Positions 33,471 through 47,240 of a DNA stretch of 64,000 nucleotides are shown here, piece by piece. The position numbers were made by a program, and so were the translations under genes. The stretch's first letter is position 1, and every line of letters begins with the position of its first letter. This DNA comes from CAMFLJ01 sp965279255 (GTDB lineage Bacteria; Actinomycetota; Acidimicrobiia; Acidimicrobiales; Acidimicrobilacustridaceae): positions 806,001 to 870,000 of the forward strand of contig OZ257146.1 of NCBI GenBank assembly GCA_965279255.1, read 5' to 3'. Under the pieces are notes generated by a model. That model saw only the letters and a list, made by a program, of their open reading frames with translations, was not told the DNA's origin and ran no database searches.

Positions 33471-34148
33471 ATGGACCTGACCCTCACCGCCGAAACCGGC
33501 CGCATCGCCGGCTCCCGCTCGTCCTCGCGCCTCCGGGCCGACGGCCAGGTGCCGGGCGTCGTCTACGGCCTCGGCCGCGATGCGGTCTCCGTGTCGGTGC
33601 CCTGGCCCGACCTGCGCCGTGCGCTCAGCACCGAGGCCGGCACGAACGCCCTGATCACGATCGAGGTCGACGGCACGAAGGACCTCGCCATCGTCAAGGA
33701 CCTGCAGCGCCACCCGGTGAAGCGCAACGTCCTGCACATCGACTTCCTGCGGGTCGACCCCGATGCGCTCGTCGCCATCGAGGTGCCGATCATCCTGGTG
33801 GGCGAGGCCAAGCAGGTCGAGAGCCGTCGTGGCATCGTCGACCAGCCCCTCAAGACCCTGTCGGTCAAGGCCAAGCCGGCCGACATCCCCTCGCAGCTCG
33901 AGGCCGAGATCTCCGATCTCGACATCGGCGACTCGGTCACCGTGGCCGACCTCGTCCTCCCGGCCGGCGTCTCCACCGACGTCGAGCCCGAGACCCAGGT
34001 CGTGCTCGGCGTGGCCACCCGCTTCAGCGTGCAGCTCGACCACGGCGGCACCATCGCCGACCTCGAGGCCGCCGATGCCGCCGAGGAGGCCGCCGCTCGT
34101 GGCGGTGACTCCGGTGGTGAGGCTGCCGAGGCCGCCGACGCCGAGTAG
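33471..34148 (+). CDS. rplY: Large ribosomal subunit protein bL25 (Ctc form)
   Basis: This 225-residue long-form bL25 binds 5S rRNA. The N-terminal L25 domain shows RSSSRLRADGQVPGVVYG (about 17-34), ITIEVDG and VKDLQRHPVKRNVLHIDFLRV (split at about 77-97). The C-terminal TL5/Ctc beta domain spans about 100-185. The last 30 residues are a low-complexity Ala/Glu tail. GCAGGAG lies about 9 nt before the ATG. The stop codon TAG is immediately followed by the GTG of pth, so the pair is translationally coupled. Confidence 0.95.
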   Translation: MDLTLTAETGRIAGSRSSSRLRADGQVPGVVYGLGRDAVSVSVPWPDLRRALSTEAGTNALITIEVDGTKDLAIVKDLQRHPVKRNVLHIDFLRVDPDALVAIEVPIILVGEAKQVESRRGIVDQPLKTLSVKAKPADIPSQLEAEISDLDIGDSVTVADLVLPAGVSTDVEPETQVVLGVATRFSVQLDHGGTIADLEAADAAEEAAARGGDSGGEAAEAADAE

Positions 34149-34769
34149 GTGGCGTTCGGCTCCCGGGGCGACAAGCCCCGCAGGGGCACCCCTGCCGACT
34201 GGCTGGTCGTCGGCCTGGGCAACCCCGGCAAGGAGTACGCCGGGACCCGCCACAACGTGGGCTTCGAGGTCGTCGACCTCCTGGCCCGACGTCACGACGG
34301 CCGCCTGAAGGCGGGCAAGGAGCGCGCCCTCGTCGACGAGGTGCGCATCGACGGCCGGCGGGTCGCCCTCGCCGAGCCGACGACCTACATGAACCTCTCT
34401 GGCGAGTCCGTGGCCCCGCTGGTGCGGCGCTTCGGCATCGCCGACCCCACCCGGCTCGTCATCGTGCAGGACGAGCTCGACCTGCCCACCGGTCGGGTGC
34501 GGGTGAAGGTCGGCGGAGGGCTGGCGGGCCACAACGGGCTGCGCTCGATCAAGGCCCATCTGCACACCGACGCCTTCGTGCGCATCCGCATCGGCGTGGG
34601 CAAGCCGTCGAGCAAGGAGCACGGCGCCGACCACGTGCTCAAGAAGGTCACCAAGTCCGACCGCGAGCTGCTCGCGGTGGCCGTCGAGATCGCCGCCGAC
34701 GCGGTGGAGCTGATCGTGGCCCAGGGCGTCGACGCGGCGATGAACCAGGTCAACACCCGCACCGACTGA
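34149..34769 (+). CDS. pth: Peptidyl-tRNA hydrolase
   Basis: This 206-residue Pth releases peptides from dropped-off peptidyl-tRNA. Active-site residues are visible: the catalytic His in YAGTRHNVGFEVVD (about 36-49), Asn in PTTYMNLSGE, Asp in VIVQDELDLPTGRV and the second Asn in GLAGHNGLRSI. GTG 34149 directly abuts the rplY stop. The N-terminus has about 18 extra residues before WLVVGLGNPG, common in actinobacteria. The gene ends the rplY-pth pair and converges with the VOC gene 8 nt away. Confidence 0.96.
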   Translation: MAFGSRGDKPRRGTPADWLVVGLGNPGKEYAGTRHNVGFEVVDLLARRHDGRLKAGKERALVDEVRIDGRRVALAEPTTYMNLSGESVAPLVRRFGIADPTRLVIVQDELDLPTGRVRVKVGGGLAGHNGLRSIKAHLHTDAFVRIRIGVGKPSSKEHGADHVLKKVTKSDRELLAVAVEIAADAVELIVAQGVDAAMNQVNTRTD

Positions 34770-34777
34770 TCACAGGG

Positions 34778-35185
34778 TCAGTCGGCGGGGGCGCAGACCT
34801 CGAGCTCCATGCCGTCGACGTCACGGAAGAACAGCGACCACTCGTCGCCGAGCTTCTGGATCTCGCCGATGTCGGCGCCCGCAGCCTCCAGCCGCTGCTT
34901 CACCTGCTCGAGCGTGGCCAGCGAGTCGACGTTGAGCCCGAAGTGGTCGATGGCGCCCCGGCCGCCGATGCGTCGCCGGTCGCCGATCAGCGCGTCCTCG
35001 GGCACCTCGAACACGTTGAGCGCACCGACGCCGCCCATGTCGAGGATGAACATCCGGGGGTGGTCGCCCTCGGCCTCCATGCGGAAGGTGACCTCGGCAC
35101 CGAAGACCTGGCCGTACCACTCGGCGAAGCGGTCGAGGTCGGTGGTGAGGGTGGCCACGTGGTTGAAGCCGGTCGTGATCGGCAT
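34778..35185 (-). CDS. VOC-superfamily (glyoxalase/dioxygenase-like) protein
   Basis: This 135-residue vicinal-oxygen-chelate protein contains one pair of beta-alpha-beta-beta-beta modules. A possible first ligand is His in GFNHVATLTTDLD (about 6-18), a second His is in AIDHFGLNVDS (about 82-92) and a Glu is in GMELEVCAP near the end. This is the pattern of metal-dependent VOC enzymes; the substrate is unknown. The ATG at 35185 fits the family. The gene interrupts an otherwise conserved core region. Confidence 0.85.
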   Translation of the reverse strand: MPITTGFNHVATLTTDLDRFAEWYGQVFGAEVTFRMEAEGDHPRMFILDMGGVGALNVFEVPEDALIGDRRRIGGRGAIDHFGLNVDSLATLEQVKQRLEAAGADIGEIQKLGDEWSLFFRDVDGMELEVCAPAD

Positions 35186-35271
35186 GGTCTCTCCGGAACG
35201 GGCGGTCGGCCGGGCGCTCCGGCTGACGAGCGGAGCGTAGGACCTCGACCGCACTTCAGGTCAAGGGGCCC

Positions 35272-35658
35272 TCAGTAGGGGAGCGCGACCTCGTGGGGCA
35301 GCAGCTGGTAGGCCGGGTTCAGCAGCGCCAGCTGGTTGCGGGTCTCGGCCACGGTGCCCTCGACCACGAGCCGGGCCCCGAGGCGCACACCGCCGATGTG
35401 ACGCCGGCCCAGGAACACGACGGTGAGCCCGCCGGTGCCGTCGACCAGGGTGAGCTCGAGGCTGAGGATCTTCTCCGACCACGGCTGCACGCGCAGGGCC
35501 TTGACCCGCCCGGCGACCTTGACCCGCTCCCGCCACTGCACCTGCCCGATGGGCGTGACGCCCGCGAGGGAGACCCGGCCGAGCTCCTCGAAGGCGGCCT
35601 GGGTCTCGGCCTCGAGCCGCGCCGCGAGGGCCTTGTCGGTGCGGGAGAACAGCGCCAT
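35272..35658 (-). CDS. OB-fold nucleic-acid-binding domain protein (Rv2694c-like)
   Basis: This 128-residue protein has a short N-terminal helix (about 5-28) and one OB fold (about 38-120), with VKVAGRVKALRVQPWSEKI and LTVVFLGRRHIGGVRLGARLVVEGTV recognisable in two strands. It resembles the actinobacterial OB-fold protein encoded near the CeoB/CeoC potassium genes in mycobacteria. Its start codon overlaps the permease stop in TGATG, so the two are translated together. Whether it binds nucleic acid is not shown. The permease partner supports a link to ion homeostasis. Confidence 0.82.
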   Translation of the reverse strand: MALFSRTDKALAARLEAETQAAFEELGRVSLAGVTPIGQVQWRERVKVAGRVKALRVQPWSEKILSLELTLVDGTGGLTVVFLGRRHIGGVRLGARLVVEGTVAETRNQLALLNPAYQLLPHEVALPY

Positions 35659-37706
35659 CAGTGGCCCCCACCGGCCCCGTTCGGGCCGGTGATGTCGTGC
35701 TGGCCGGCGGTGCCCGAGACGGCGCCGTGCTCGACCTTGTGGATGTGCTGGCCCTTGGTGCTCAGGGTGAGGTGGTAGGGCACGAAGGTGACGTTGGCGT
35801 GGGGCACGTCGGCGATCGCCTTGGCGATGGAGTCGGCGGTGCGGTCGTGCAGCAGGCGGTGCCACGCCGAGCGGTACTCGCGGCGGGGGATGAGGATGGT
35901 GACCTCGGTCTGGTTGTCGGCGGCGGCCTCGGCCACCAGCTCGAGCACCGACCGGTTGATGCGGCGGTCGGGGCACTCGCGCAGCTCGAGGGGCAGGCGG
36001 GCGAGGGCCAGGTGGCTCCACTCGTCGGCCAGCTCCTCGGCGTGGACCTCGTCGACGGCGATGTGCACGGCCCGCAGGTCGTCGGGGGTGAGCGTGCGGG
36101 CGTACTGGATGGCCCGGGCGGCGGTGCGGTCGATGCGGTCGATCAGCACGAGCACCGTGTGGCGACGCAGGATCGGGGCCTCGGCGGCCTGGAGGGCGTC
36201 GTCGTGGAGCTCGGACTTCTCCGCCTCGTACTGGTGGTTGAGGCGCACGACCACCCACACCAGGATCGGGATGAGGGCGATGATCACCCAGGCGCCCTCG
36301 AGGAACTTGGTGGAGGCGATCACGACGGTCACCACGGCGGTGACGATGGCACCCAGGCCGTTGATCAGCAGGCCGCGGCGCCAAGCCGGCTCCTTCAGGC
36401 GCAGGTGGCGGCGGGCCATGCCGAGCTGGGAGAGCGTGAAGCTGGTGAACACGCCCACGGCGTAGAGCGGGATCAGCTTGGTGACGTCGGCACCGAGCAC
36501 GATCACCAGCACGGCGGCGGTGATCGACAGGGCGATGATGCCGTTGGAGAAGACCAGCCGATGGCCGCGCTTGGTGAGCTGGCGGGGCATGAAGCTGTCC
36601 TCGGCCTGGAAGCTGGCGAGGCGGGGGAAGTCGGCGAAGCTGGTGTTGGCGGCCAGCACGAGGATCAGCATCGTGGCGGCCTGGGTGAAGATGAACATGA
36701 CGTGCCCTAGGCCGCTCGTGCCGTAGACGGCCTCGGCGATCTGGGCGATGACGGTCTTGCCCTGCTCGGGCACCGGGTGGAGCTGGGTGGCCAGCCAGGA
36801 GATGCCGAAGAACATGGCGCCGAGGGTGGCGCCCATGATCACCAGGGTCTGGCTGGCGTTCTTCCAGGACGGCTCCTTGAATGCGGGCACGCCGTTGGAG
36901 ATGGCCTCCACGCCGGTGACGGCGGCGCCGCCGGAGGCGAAGGCGTGCAGGACCAGGAACCAGCCGACCGCCTGGATGCCGGCGACCTCCTTGGCCTGCT
37001 CGGGGTCGAGGGCGATGAAGCTGAGCCCGCCGCCGAGGGTGGCCTTGTAGATCCCGTAGGAGATCATCAGGAACATGGCCACGACGAACATGTAGGTCGG
37101 GACGGCGAAGATCTTCCCGGACTCCTTCACGCCCCGGAGGTTGCCGAAGGCGATGATGGCGATGAAGCCCACCGCGATCGGCACCCGGTAGGGGTAGAGC
37201 CCACCGAAGACCGAGTAGAGGGCGGCCACACCGGCTGACACCGACACCGAGACGGTGAGGATGTAGTCGGTGAGCAGGGCGACGCCGGCGACCTGGGCGG
37301 GCAGCACGCCGAGGTTGTCCTTGGTGACGATGTACGCACCGCCGGCCGACGGGTAGGCCTTGATGGTCTGGCGGTAGCTGAGGATCAGGAGCCCGAGCAC
37401 GCCGAGCATGGCGAGCGTGATGGGCAGCACGTAGCTGAAGGCCACGATGCCGACGCCTGCGAGCAGCAGGGTGTGGAGGATCTCCTCGGTGGCGTAGGCC
37501 GCGGACGAGAGGTTGTCGGAGGCGAAGACGGCGAGGGCCGTGGGCTTCCCGAGCCGCTCGTGCTGGAGCTGGTCGGTGTGCATCGCCTTGCCGAGGAACT
37601 TCGTCTTGAACCGGAAGGACCGGCTCTCGGGGATGTCGACCTTGGCTGTCGGGGGGAGCGGGGCGATGTGCTTCTGGCCCGTCGTGTCCTGCGTGGGAGC
37701 TGCCAT
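35658..37706 (-). CDS. APC-superfamily permease, KimA-like, second copy
   Basis: This 682-residue membrane protein has the same architecture as the one at 1846-3825: about 12 helices (roughly 45-480) and a soluble C-terminal domain containing IQYARTLTPDDLRAVHIA and TILIPRREYRSAWHRLLHD. The paralogues are nearly identical in the first helices, for example SYRQTIKAYPSAGGAYIVTK. Homologues in mycobacteria (Rv2690c) lie beside the CeoB/CeoC (TrkA) genes and the same OB-fold gene, so K+ uptake is likely, though amino acids cannot be excluded. It is transcribed away from mfd with about 180 nt between, where TTGACA at 37717-37722 is seen. Confidence 0.8.
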   Translation of the reverse strand: MAAPTQDTTGQKHIAPLPPTAKVDIPESRSFRFKTKFLGKAMHTDQLQHERLGKPTALAVFASDNLSSAAYATEEILHTLLLAGVGIVAFSYVLPITLAMLGVLGLLILSYRQTIKAYPSAGGAYIVTKDNLGVLPAQVAGVALLTDYILTVSVSVSAGVAALYSVFGGLYPYRVPIAVGFIAIIAFGNLRGVKESGKIFAVPTYMFVVAMFLMISYGIYKATLGGGLSFIALDPEQAKEVAGIQAVGWFLVLHAFASGGAAVTGVEAISNGVPAFKEPSWKNASQTLVIMGATLGAMFFGISWLATQLHPVPEQGKTVIAQIAEAVYGTSGLGHVMFIFTQAATMLILVLAANTSFADFPRLASFQAEDSFMPRQLTKRGHRLVFSNGIIALSITAAVLVIVLGADVTKLIPLYAVGVFTSFTLSQLGMARRHLRLKEPAWRRGLLINGLGAIVTAVVTVVIASTKFLEGAWVIIALIPILVWVVVRLNHQYEAEKSELHDDALQAAEAPILRRHTVLVLIDRIDRTAARAIQYARTLTPDDLRAVHIAVDEVHAEELADEWSHLALARLPLELRECPDRRINRSVLELVAEAAADNQTEVTILIPRREYRSAWHRLLHDRTADSIAKAIADVPHANVTFVPYHLTLSTKGQHIHKVEHGAVSGTAGQHDITGPNGAGGGH

Positions 37707-37888
37707 ACGAAGCGACAGTTGACACCCCCGGACCGTGCTCGCGCAATGACGGAACGGCGGCGTTCATCTGCACGAAATCTGACTGTTCGGTGGACCCGGG
37801 ATCCGGTGCCCGGCACCGGTACGATGATCGACCCACCCCCCGGTCGCGCCTGCGGCCGGGATGGTGCGCGTCCCCGACCCGAGGTCCC

Positions 37889-41374
<3,486 letters not shown>

Positions 41375-41389
41375 GGCCCCTTGAGTAGT

Positions 41390-42499
41390 GTGAGCGACCT
41401 TGTGAAGACGCTGCGTACGGCCCCATTCGCCCTGCTGGCCCTGGTTCTCTCCCTGGCCGTCATCGGGTCCTCCTGCTCCTCTGCCAACCCCGTCGCCCTC
41501 CAGGTCGGCGAGTGGCAGCTGTCGAGCTCGACGTTCCAGGAGCAGATGAACAGCTTCTTCGACGCCTACTCGCAGGCCGTCGGCGCCGACCAGGCCAAGC
41601 AGAGCCTCAAGGGCACCACCGAGGGCACCTGGTCCACCCAGTTCACCGCCCAGTTCCTCAACGACCAGCTGAGCCTCCAGCTGGCCAAGCTCGCCGTGGC
41701 CGACCGTGGCCTCGAGGTCACCCAGACCGACCTCGACGACGCCCGCGCCACCCTCGAGAAGAACTACGCGACCCAGAGCGGCGAGTCCGTCTTCGGCGTG
41801 CTCACCGAGAGCTACCAGCAGCAGCTGATCGAGGGCGTGGCCACCCAGAGCGTGCTGCAGGCCGACCTGGTGAAGACCGGCACCTCCGACGAGGCCCTCC
41901 GTCAGATCTACGACGCCAGCGGCGACACCTACACCCAGCCCCAGGCGTGTGTGAGCCACATCCTGATCTTCGCCGGCCAGCCCGATGGCACGACCACCCC
42001 GAGCGACGCCGACTACGCCACGGCGCTCACCAAGATCACCCAGGTCGAGAGCCAGCTGAAGGGCACCGACAACTTCGCCGCCCTGGCCACGGCCAACTCC
42101 GAGGACACCGGCAGCAACACCAACGGCGGCGACCTGGGCTGCGCTCCCCAGGGCACCTACGTCACCGAGTTCGACGACGCCGCCTGGGCCCAGCCCATCG
42201 GCGTGGTGGGCCAGCCGGTCAAGACCAAGTTCGGCTACCACCTCATCCTCGTGCGCTCCCGCGGCGTGCTGAGCTTCGAGGACGTGAAGTCCCAGATCGC
42301 CCAGCAGGTCACCAGCAACCCCGAGCAGCTCCTCACCGCCGAGCTGGCCCGGGTGGCCAAGGACACGAACATCACCGTCGACGGCCGCTTCGGCGACTTC
42401 GACGAGACCACCGGCCAGATCACCGCCCCGGCCGGCGCCGAGCAGCCCTCCACGACGACCACCGCCGTCGACCCGCTGGCGGGGCTGACCAACCAGTAG
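41390..42499 (+). CDS. SurA/PrsA-like parvulin peptidyl-prolyl isomerase, probable lipoprotein
   Basis: This 369-residue exported protein has an N-terminal hydrophobic signal (about 12-28) ending in IGSSCSS, a weak lipobox, so the Cys is probably the lipid anchor. A SurA_N-like helical domain follows (about 35-180). A rotamase (PpiC) domain comes next, with ACVSHILIFAG, then FAALATANSEDTGSNTNGGDLG (split near 235-256), FGYHLILV and a tail rich in Thr. It should help folding of secreted proteins outside the membrane. Start choices are GTG 41390 or TTG 41381, neither with a strong Shine-Dalgarno. In mycobacteria a lipoprotein (LpqU) gene follows mazG in the equivalent place. Confidence 0.8.
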   Translation: MSDLVKTLRTAPFALLALVLSLAVIGSSCSSANPVALQVGEWQLSSSTFQEQMNSFFDAYSQAVGADQAKQSLKGTTEGTWSTQFTAQFLNDQLSLQLAKLAVADRGLEVTQTDLDDARATLEKNYATQSGESVFGVLTESYQQQLIEGVATQSVLQADLVKTGTSDEALRQIYDASGDTYTQPQACVSHILIFAGQPDGTTTPSDADYATALTKITQVESQLKGTDNFAALATANSEDTGSNTNGGDLGCAPQGTYVTEFDDAAWAQPIGVVGQPVKTKFGYHLILVRSRGVLSFEDVKSQIAQQVTSNPEQLLTAELARVAKDTNITVDGRFGDFDETTGQITAPAGAEQPSTTTTAVDPLAGLTNQ

Positions 42500-42509
42500 G
42501 GGTCCCACC

Positions 42510-43880
42510 ATGGCCGATCGCCCCCGCGTCGTGATCGTGGGCCTCGGCCCCGGCGGCACCGACCTGCTCACCGCCGGCACGCTGGCGGCCATCGGGTCCG
42601 CCCCGGTGCGCTTCCTGCGCACCAGCCGCCACCCGGCCGCCGAGGCCGTGGCCGACGCCACCACCTTCGACGCCGTCTACGAGGGCGCCGACTCGATCGA
42701 CGAGGTGTACCCCGCGATCGTCGAGCGCCTGGTGGCCGCGGCCGGCGAGCACGGCTCGGTGCTCTACGCCGTGCCCGGCTCGCCCCTCGTGGCCGAGCAC
42801 ACCGTCGAGCTCCTCCTCGCCGACGACCGGGTCGAGGTCGAGGTGCTGCCGGCGCTGTCGTTCCTCGACCTGGCCTGGGTGCGGCTCGGCATCGATCCGG
42901 TCGCCGTCGGCGTGCGGGTGGTCGACGGCCACCGCTTCGCCGTCGAGGCGGCGGGGGAGCGCGGCCCGCTGCTCGTGGCCCAGTGCGACAGCGCCTACGT
43001 GCTCTCCGACGTGAAGCTCGCCCTCGACGCCGGCATCGACCCGAGCATGGCCGACGACGCCGAGGTCGTGGTGCTGCAACGCCTGGGCCTGCCCGACGAG
43101 CGGGTCGAGCGCATCCCGTGGGCCGAGCTCGACCGGGTCGAGGCCGACCACCTCACGTCCGTCTACCTCCCGGACCTGGCGGCCCCCATCGCCCGCGAGC
43201 TCGCCCGCTTCGTCGACCTCGTCGCCGTGCTGCGGGCCGAGTGCCCGTGGGACCAGGAGCAGACCCACCACACCCTGCGCCGCCACCTGCTGGAGGAGAG
43301 CTACGAGGTCCTCGAGGCCATCGACCACCTCGACGAGCTGAACGGCGAGGGCTACGAGCACCTCGAGGAGGAGCTCGGCGACCTGCTGTTCCAGGTGTTG
43401 TTCCACGCCCAGCTCGCCACCGAGGCCGGGCAGTTCACCGCGGCCGACATCGCCACCACCGTGCACGACAAGCTCGTCTCGCGGCACCCGCACGTGTTCG
43501 GCGACGTCGAGGCCCACGACGCCGATGCCGTCGTCGCCAACTGGGAGCAGATCAAGAAGGCGGAGAAGGGGCGCGAGAGCGTCTTCGACGGCGTGCCCGA
43601 CGCCATCCCCGCCCTGCTCTACGCCCTCAAGGTGCAGAAGAAGGCGGCGAGCCTCGCCGACGGTGGCCTCGACGTGGCCTCGGTCGTGAGCGTCCCGCTG
43701 CCTGACGCCGCGCTGGCTGCCGCCCATCAGGTCACCGACGACGACACCATCGGCGAGCTCCTGCTCGCCGTCGTCGACCAGGCCCGCCTGGCCGGGGTCG
43801 ACCCCGAGACCGCCCTGCGCGCCGCCGCGGTCCGCTACCGCGACACCGTCCGCGCCGCCGAGCTCGCCGCCGACACCTGA
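42510..43880 (+). CDS. mazG: Nucleoside triphosphate pyrophosphohydrolase MazG fused to tetrapyrrole-methylase-like domain
   Basis: This 456-residue YabN-type fusion begins with a tetrapyrrole-methylase fold (about 5-215, opening VVIVGLGPGGTDLLT, with VLYAVPGSPLVAE). A MazG domain follows (about 230-450) with CPWDQEQTHHTLRRHLLEES, the metal motif EELGDLLFQVLFHAQ and LVSRHPHVFGDV. MazG hydrolyses NTPs, including oxidised or (p)ppGpp-related nucleotides, to monophosphates; the methylase part is usually considered non-methylating. It is 10 nt after the lipoprotein gene. eno follows in related genomes, but here an IS30 copy lies between. Confidence 0.93.
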   Translation: MADRPRVVIVGLGPGGTDLLTAGTLAAIGSAPVRFLRTSRHPAAEAVADATTFDAVYEGADSIDEVYPAIVERLVAAAGEHGSVLYAVPGSPLVAEHTVELLLADDRVEVEVLPALSFLDLAWVRLGIDPVAVGVRVVDGHRFAVEAAGERGPLLVAQCDSAYVLSDVKLALDAGIDPSMADDAEVVVLQRLGLPDERVERIPWAELDRVEADHLTSVYLPDLAAPIARELARFVDLVAVLRAECPWDQEQTHHTLRRHLLEESYEVLEAIDHLDELNGEGYEHLEEELGDLLFQVLFHAQLATEAGQFTAADIATTVHDKLVSRHPHVFGDVEAHDADAVVANWEQIKKAEKGRESVFDGVPDAIPALLYALKVQKKAASLADGGLDVASVVSVPLPDAALAAAHQVTDDDTIGELLLAVVDQARLAGVDPETALRAAAVRYRDTVRAAELAADT

Positions 43881-43946
43881 CCCGCATCCGACCCCCGCGT
43901 CCGACCCCCGCGTCCGACCTCATCAGGTTCTTCCGCTCTTCTCCCC

Positions 43947-45248
43947 GTTCTGGCATGCGTTTGGCACGGCGGGTTCAATCGGTGGGCGCAACGAGTTGGT
44001 CGAGTGCTTGGGATGGTTTCATCCAGCCCAGGGTCTGTCGAGGCCGGTTGTTGAGCTTGTAGGCGACGGTGTCGAGGTCGGCTTCGGAGTGGACCGAGAG
44101 GTCGGTTCCTTTCGGGAACCATTGGCGGAGCAGTCCGTTGGTGTTCTCGTTTGAGCCGCGCTGCCAAGGTGAGTGCGGGTCACAGAAGTAGACGTCGACA
44201 CCGGTGTCGATGCTGAATCGTGTGTGTTGGGACATCTCCGAGCCCTGGTCCCAGGTGATCGACCGGACCAGGTGCTCGGGGAGGGTCTTGACCTTCGCGG
44301 TCATCGCGTCGCGGACTGTCTGCGCGGTGTGGTCGCCGTCGAGGTGTAGCAACAGGACGTATCGGGTGGAACGTTCGACGAGGGTCCCGATCGCGGAACG
44401 GTTGTTCTTGCCCATGATGAGGTCGCCTTCCCAGTGGCCGGGCACGGCGCGGTCGTCGATCTCGGCGGGTCGCTCGGAGATCATGACCATGTCCGGTATC
44501 TGGCCGCGGGTGTCGAGGCGGGACCTTTGGCGGCGGATTGCTCGTCCGGTGCGCAGACACGACGCGAGCTCTTTGCGCAGAGCGCCACGGCCTTGCACGT
44601 AGAGCGATTGGTAGATCGTCTCGGGCGACACCCACATCATGGGATCGTCCGGGAACTCGAGACGCAACTGCGCCGAGATCTGGGTCGGGGACCACAACTC
44701 CTGTTCGAGCCACGTTTCGACCTGGGCCCGCAGCCGCTCACACCCGGCGAGCTTCGCGATCTTGGGGCGCCGGGCGAGCTCGGCGGCGCGGCGATGAGCC
44801 CGCCATCCCGCGTATCTGGTCCGGCCGCCATTGGCGTTCACCTCTCGCGACACTGTCGAGGTCGCCCTCCCCAACTGCCGGGCGATCGCCGCGAACGACT
44901 CGCCTGCGTCCAGTCCCGACCGGATCTGTTCGCGTTCACCCGCCGAGAGTCGAGCGGGTGAGGGATCCCAATCCTGGCGGCGAGCAACACCGCCCACCGC
45001 TTGGATCACCCGATACACGAACCCGGTCGAGCGGGCGACCTCTCTGGCCACCTCGGCAGCCGGCAAACCATCCGCGACCAGACCGATGATCCGCTTGCGT
45101 TCTTCGGGTGTCAGCTTCGGATACCGGCCACTGTTCGCATTGCCCACGACAACCTCCCACTCGAGCTGGAACCAACCAACTCGACCAGAACGTTGCAACG
45201 ATCACTTGAACCCGCCCACCCCTAGCGGTGCAAAACGCATGCCAGAAC
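43947..45248 (-). mobile_element. IS30-family insertion sequence, copy 2
   Basis: A 1302-bp element is bounded by 15-bp inverted repeats (43947-43961 and 45234-45248), the same as copy 1 but in opposite orientation. Both ends are also flanked by CCCC/GGGG, so the true terminal repeat may be 19 bp. It lies between mazG and eno. The transposase gene differs from copy 1 by one visible codon, whereas the outer 40 nt at each end carry several differences. No clear target duplication is seen. Confidence 0.9.
43975..45147 (-). CDS. IS30-family transposase (copy 2)
   Basis: This is a 390-residue intact IS30 transposase with the same two helix-turn-helix regions and the DDE residues in VPGHWEGDLIMG, WDQGSEMSQH and RGSNENTNGLL. 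It reads Ile where copy 1 reads Val in KRIIGLV (GTC to ATC). GTG 45147 with GGGAGG 5 nt upstream is the chosen start. Both copies look functional. The near-identity shows recent transposition or gene conversion. Its transcription points away from eno. Confidence 0.93.
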   Translation of the reverse strand: MGNANSGRYPKLTPEERKRIIGLVADGLPAAEVAREVARSTGFVYRVIQAVGGVARRQDWDPSPARLSAGEREQIRSGLDAGESFAAIARQLGRATSTVSREVNANGGRTRYAGWRAHRRAAELARRPKIAKLAGCERLRAQVETWLEQELWSPTQISAQLRLEFPDDPMMWVSPETIYQSLYVQGRGALRKELASCLRTGRAIRRQRSRLDTRGQIPDMVMISERPAEIDDRAVPGHWEGDLIMGKNNRSAIGTLVERSTRYVLLLHLDGDHTAQTVRDAMTAKVKTLPEHLVRSITWDQGSEMSQHTRFSIDTGVDVYFCDPHSPWQRGSNENTNGLLRQWFPKGTDLSVHSEADLDTVAYKLNNRPRQTLGWMKPSQALDQLVAPTD

Positions 45249-45317
45249 GGGGCATGGCCGGGGGATGACGGGTCGGGGTCGACTGGTGTCGGGGGGCCGG
45301 AACGACAAGCATCGGGA

Positions 45318-45356
45318 ACGCCGCGCGCGGCATGCGCCACCCCGCGCGCGCGGCGT
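45318..45356. other. GC-rich inverted repeat upstream of eno
   Basis: ACGCCGCGCGCGG (45318-45330) can pair with the CCGCGCGCGCGGCGT run at 45342-45356 around CATGCGCCACC. It lies about 50 nt before eno in DNA between the IS30 end and the gene. It could be a leader structure or a leftover terminator; no clear promoter was recognised. Confidence 0.35.
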
Positions 45357-45403
45357 GGAAGCATTCTTGGCCAGCCCCCCAACGACGAGGAGCCCTCCGT
45401 CCC

Positions 45404-46689
<1,286 letters not shown>

Positions 46690-46693
<4 letters not shown>

Positions 46694-47136
46694 GCCGTCG
46701 AGCCGACCGCCGCCGGGCGCCCGACGCCCCCGAGCCCCAGAGCCGCCGCCAGGCCGCCCGGGGTCGCCACGCCGCGCCCCGCGGCTCGGGCATCGGGCGC
46801 GCCTCCCGGCGGCTGGTCGCTCCAGCGGTCCTGGTCGTGCTCACCATCGGCGTGCTCATGCTCGGTGCCTTCCCGACCCGCACCCTGCTCGACCAGCGCA
46901 ACGCCGCCTCCGCCGCGGAGAGCCGCCTGCAGGAGCTCGAGGCGGCCAACGCCGCCGCCCAGCAGGAGGCCGACGCGCTGCGCACCGATGCGGTGATCGA
47001 GCAGCTCGCCCGCCAGGAGTACGGCCTGGCCAAGCCGGGCGAAGAGCTCTACCACGTGCTCCCGCCAGCCCAGGACCCGGTGCGGGTCCCCGAGGCGTGG
47101 CCGTTCAACGGCCTCGGCTCGACCCTCGAACGCTGA
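46690..47136 (+). CDS. ftsB: FtsB/DivIC-like septum formation initiator
   Basis: This 148-residue single-pass membrane protein acts in cell division. It has a basic, Arg-rich cytosolic N-terminus (about 1-40), one membrane helix LVAPAVLVVLTIGVLMLGAF (about 42-61) and an extracytoplasmic coiled coil QRNAASAAESRLQELEAANA (about 69-88). The DivIC end motif LARQEYGLAKPGEELYHVLPP follows. The ATG overlaps the eno stop by 4 nt, as in mycobacteria (Rv1023-Rv1024). DUF501 and ppx normally follow at once, but here about 14.4 kb of other genes come first. Confidence 0.92.
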
Positions 47137-47240
47137 GGTCCCACGCCCGGACTCCGCCGAGCCCGGCCGCGTCGGTCCGGTAGCCTGCGCCTGCCCTCGG
47201 GCGAGGCCCGGGGCAGTGACCGACGTGGGGAGTGGCACAG

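Noticed and set aside
43881..43946. Short direct repeats CCGACCCCCGCGT after mazG
   Set aside because: Only two full units in GC-rich spacer DNA; too little to call a functional repeat or CRISPR.
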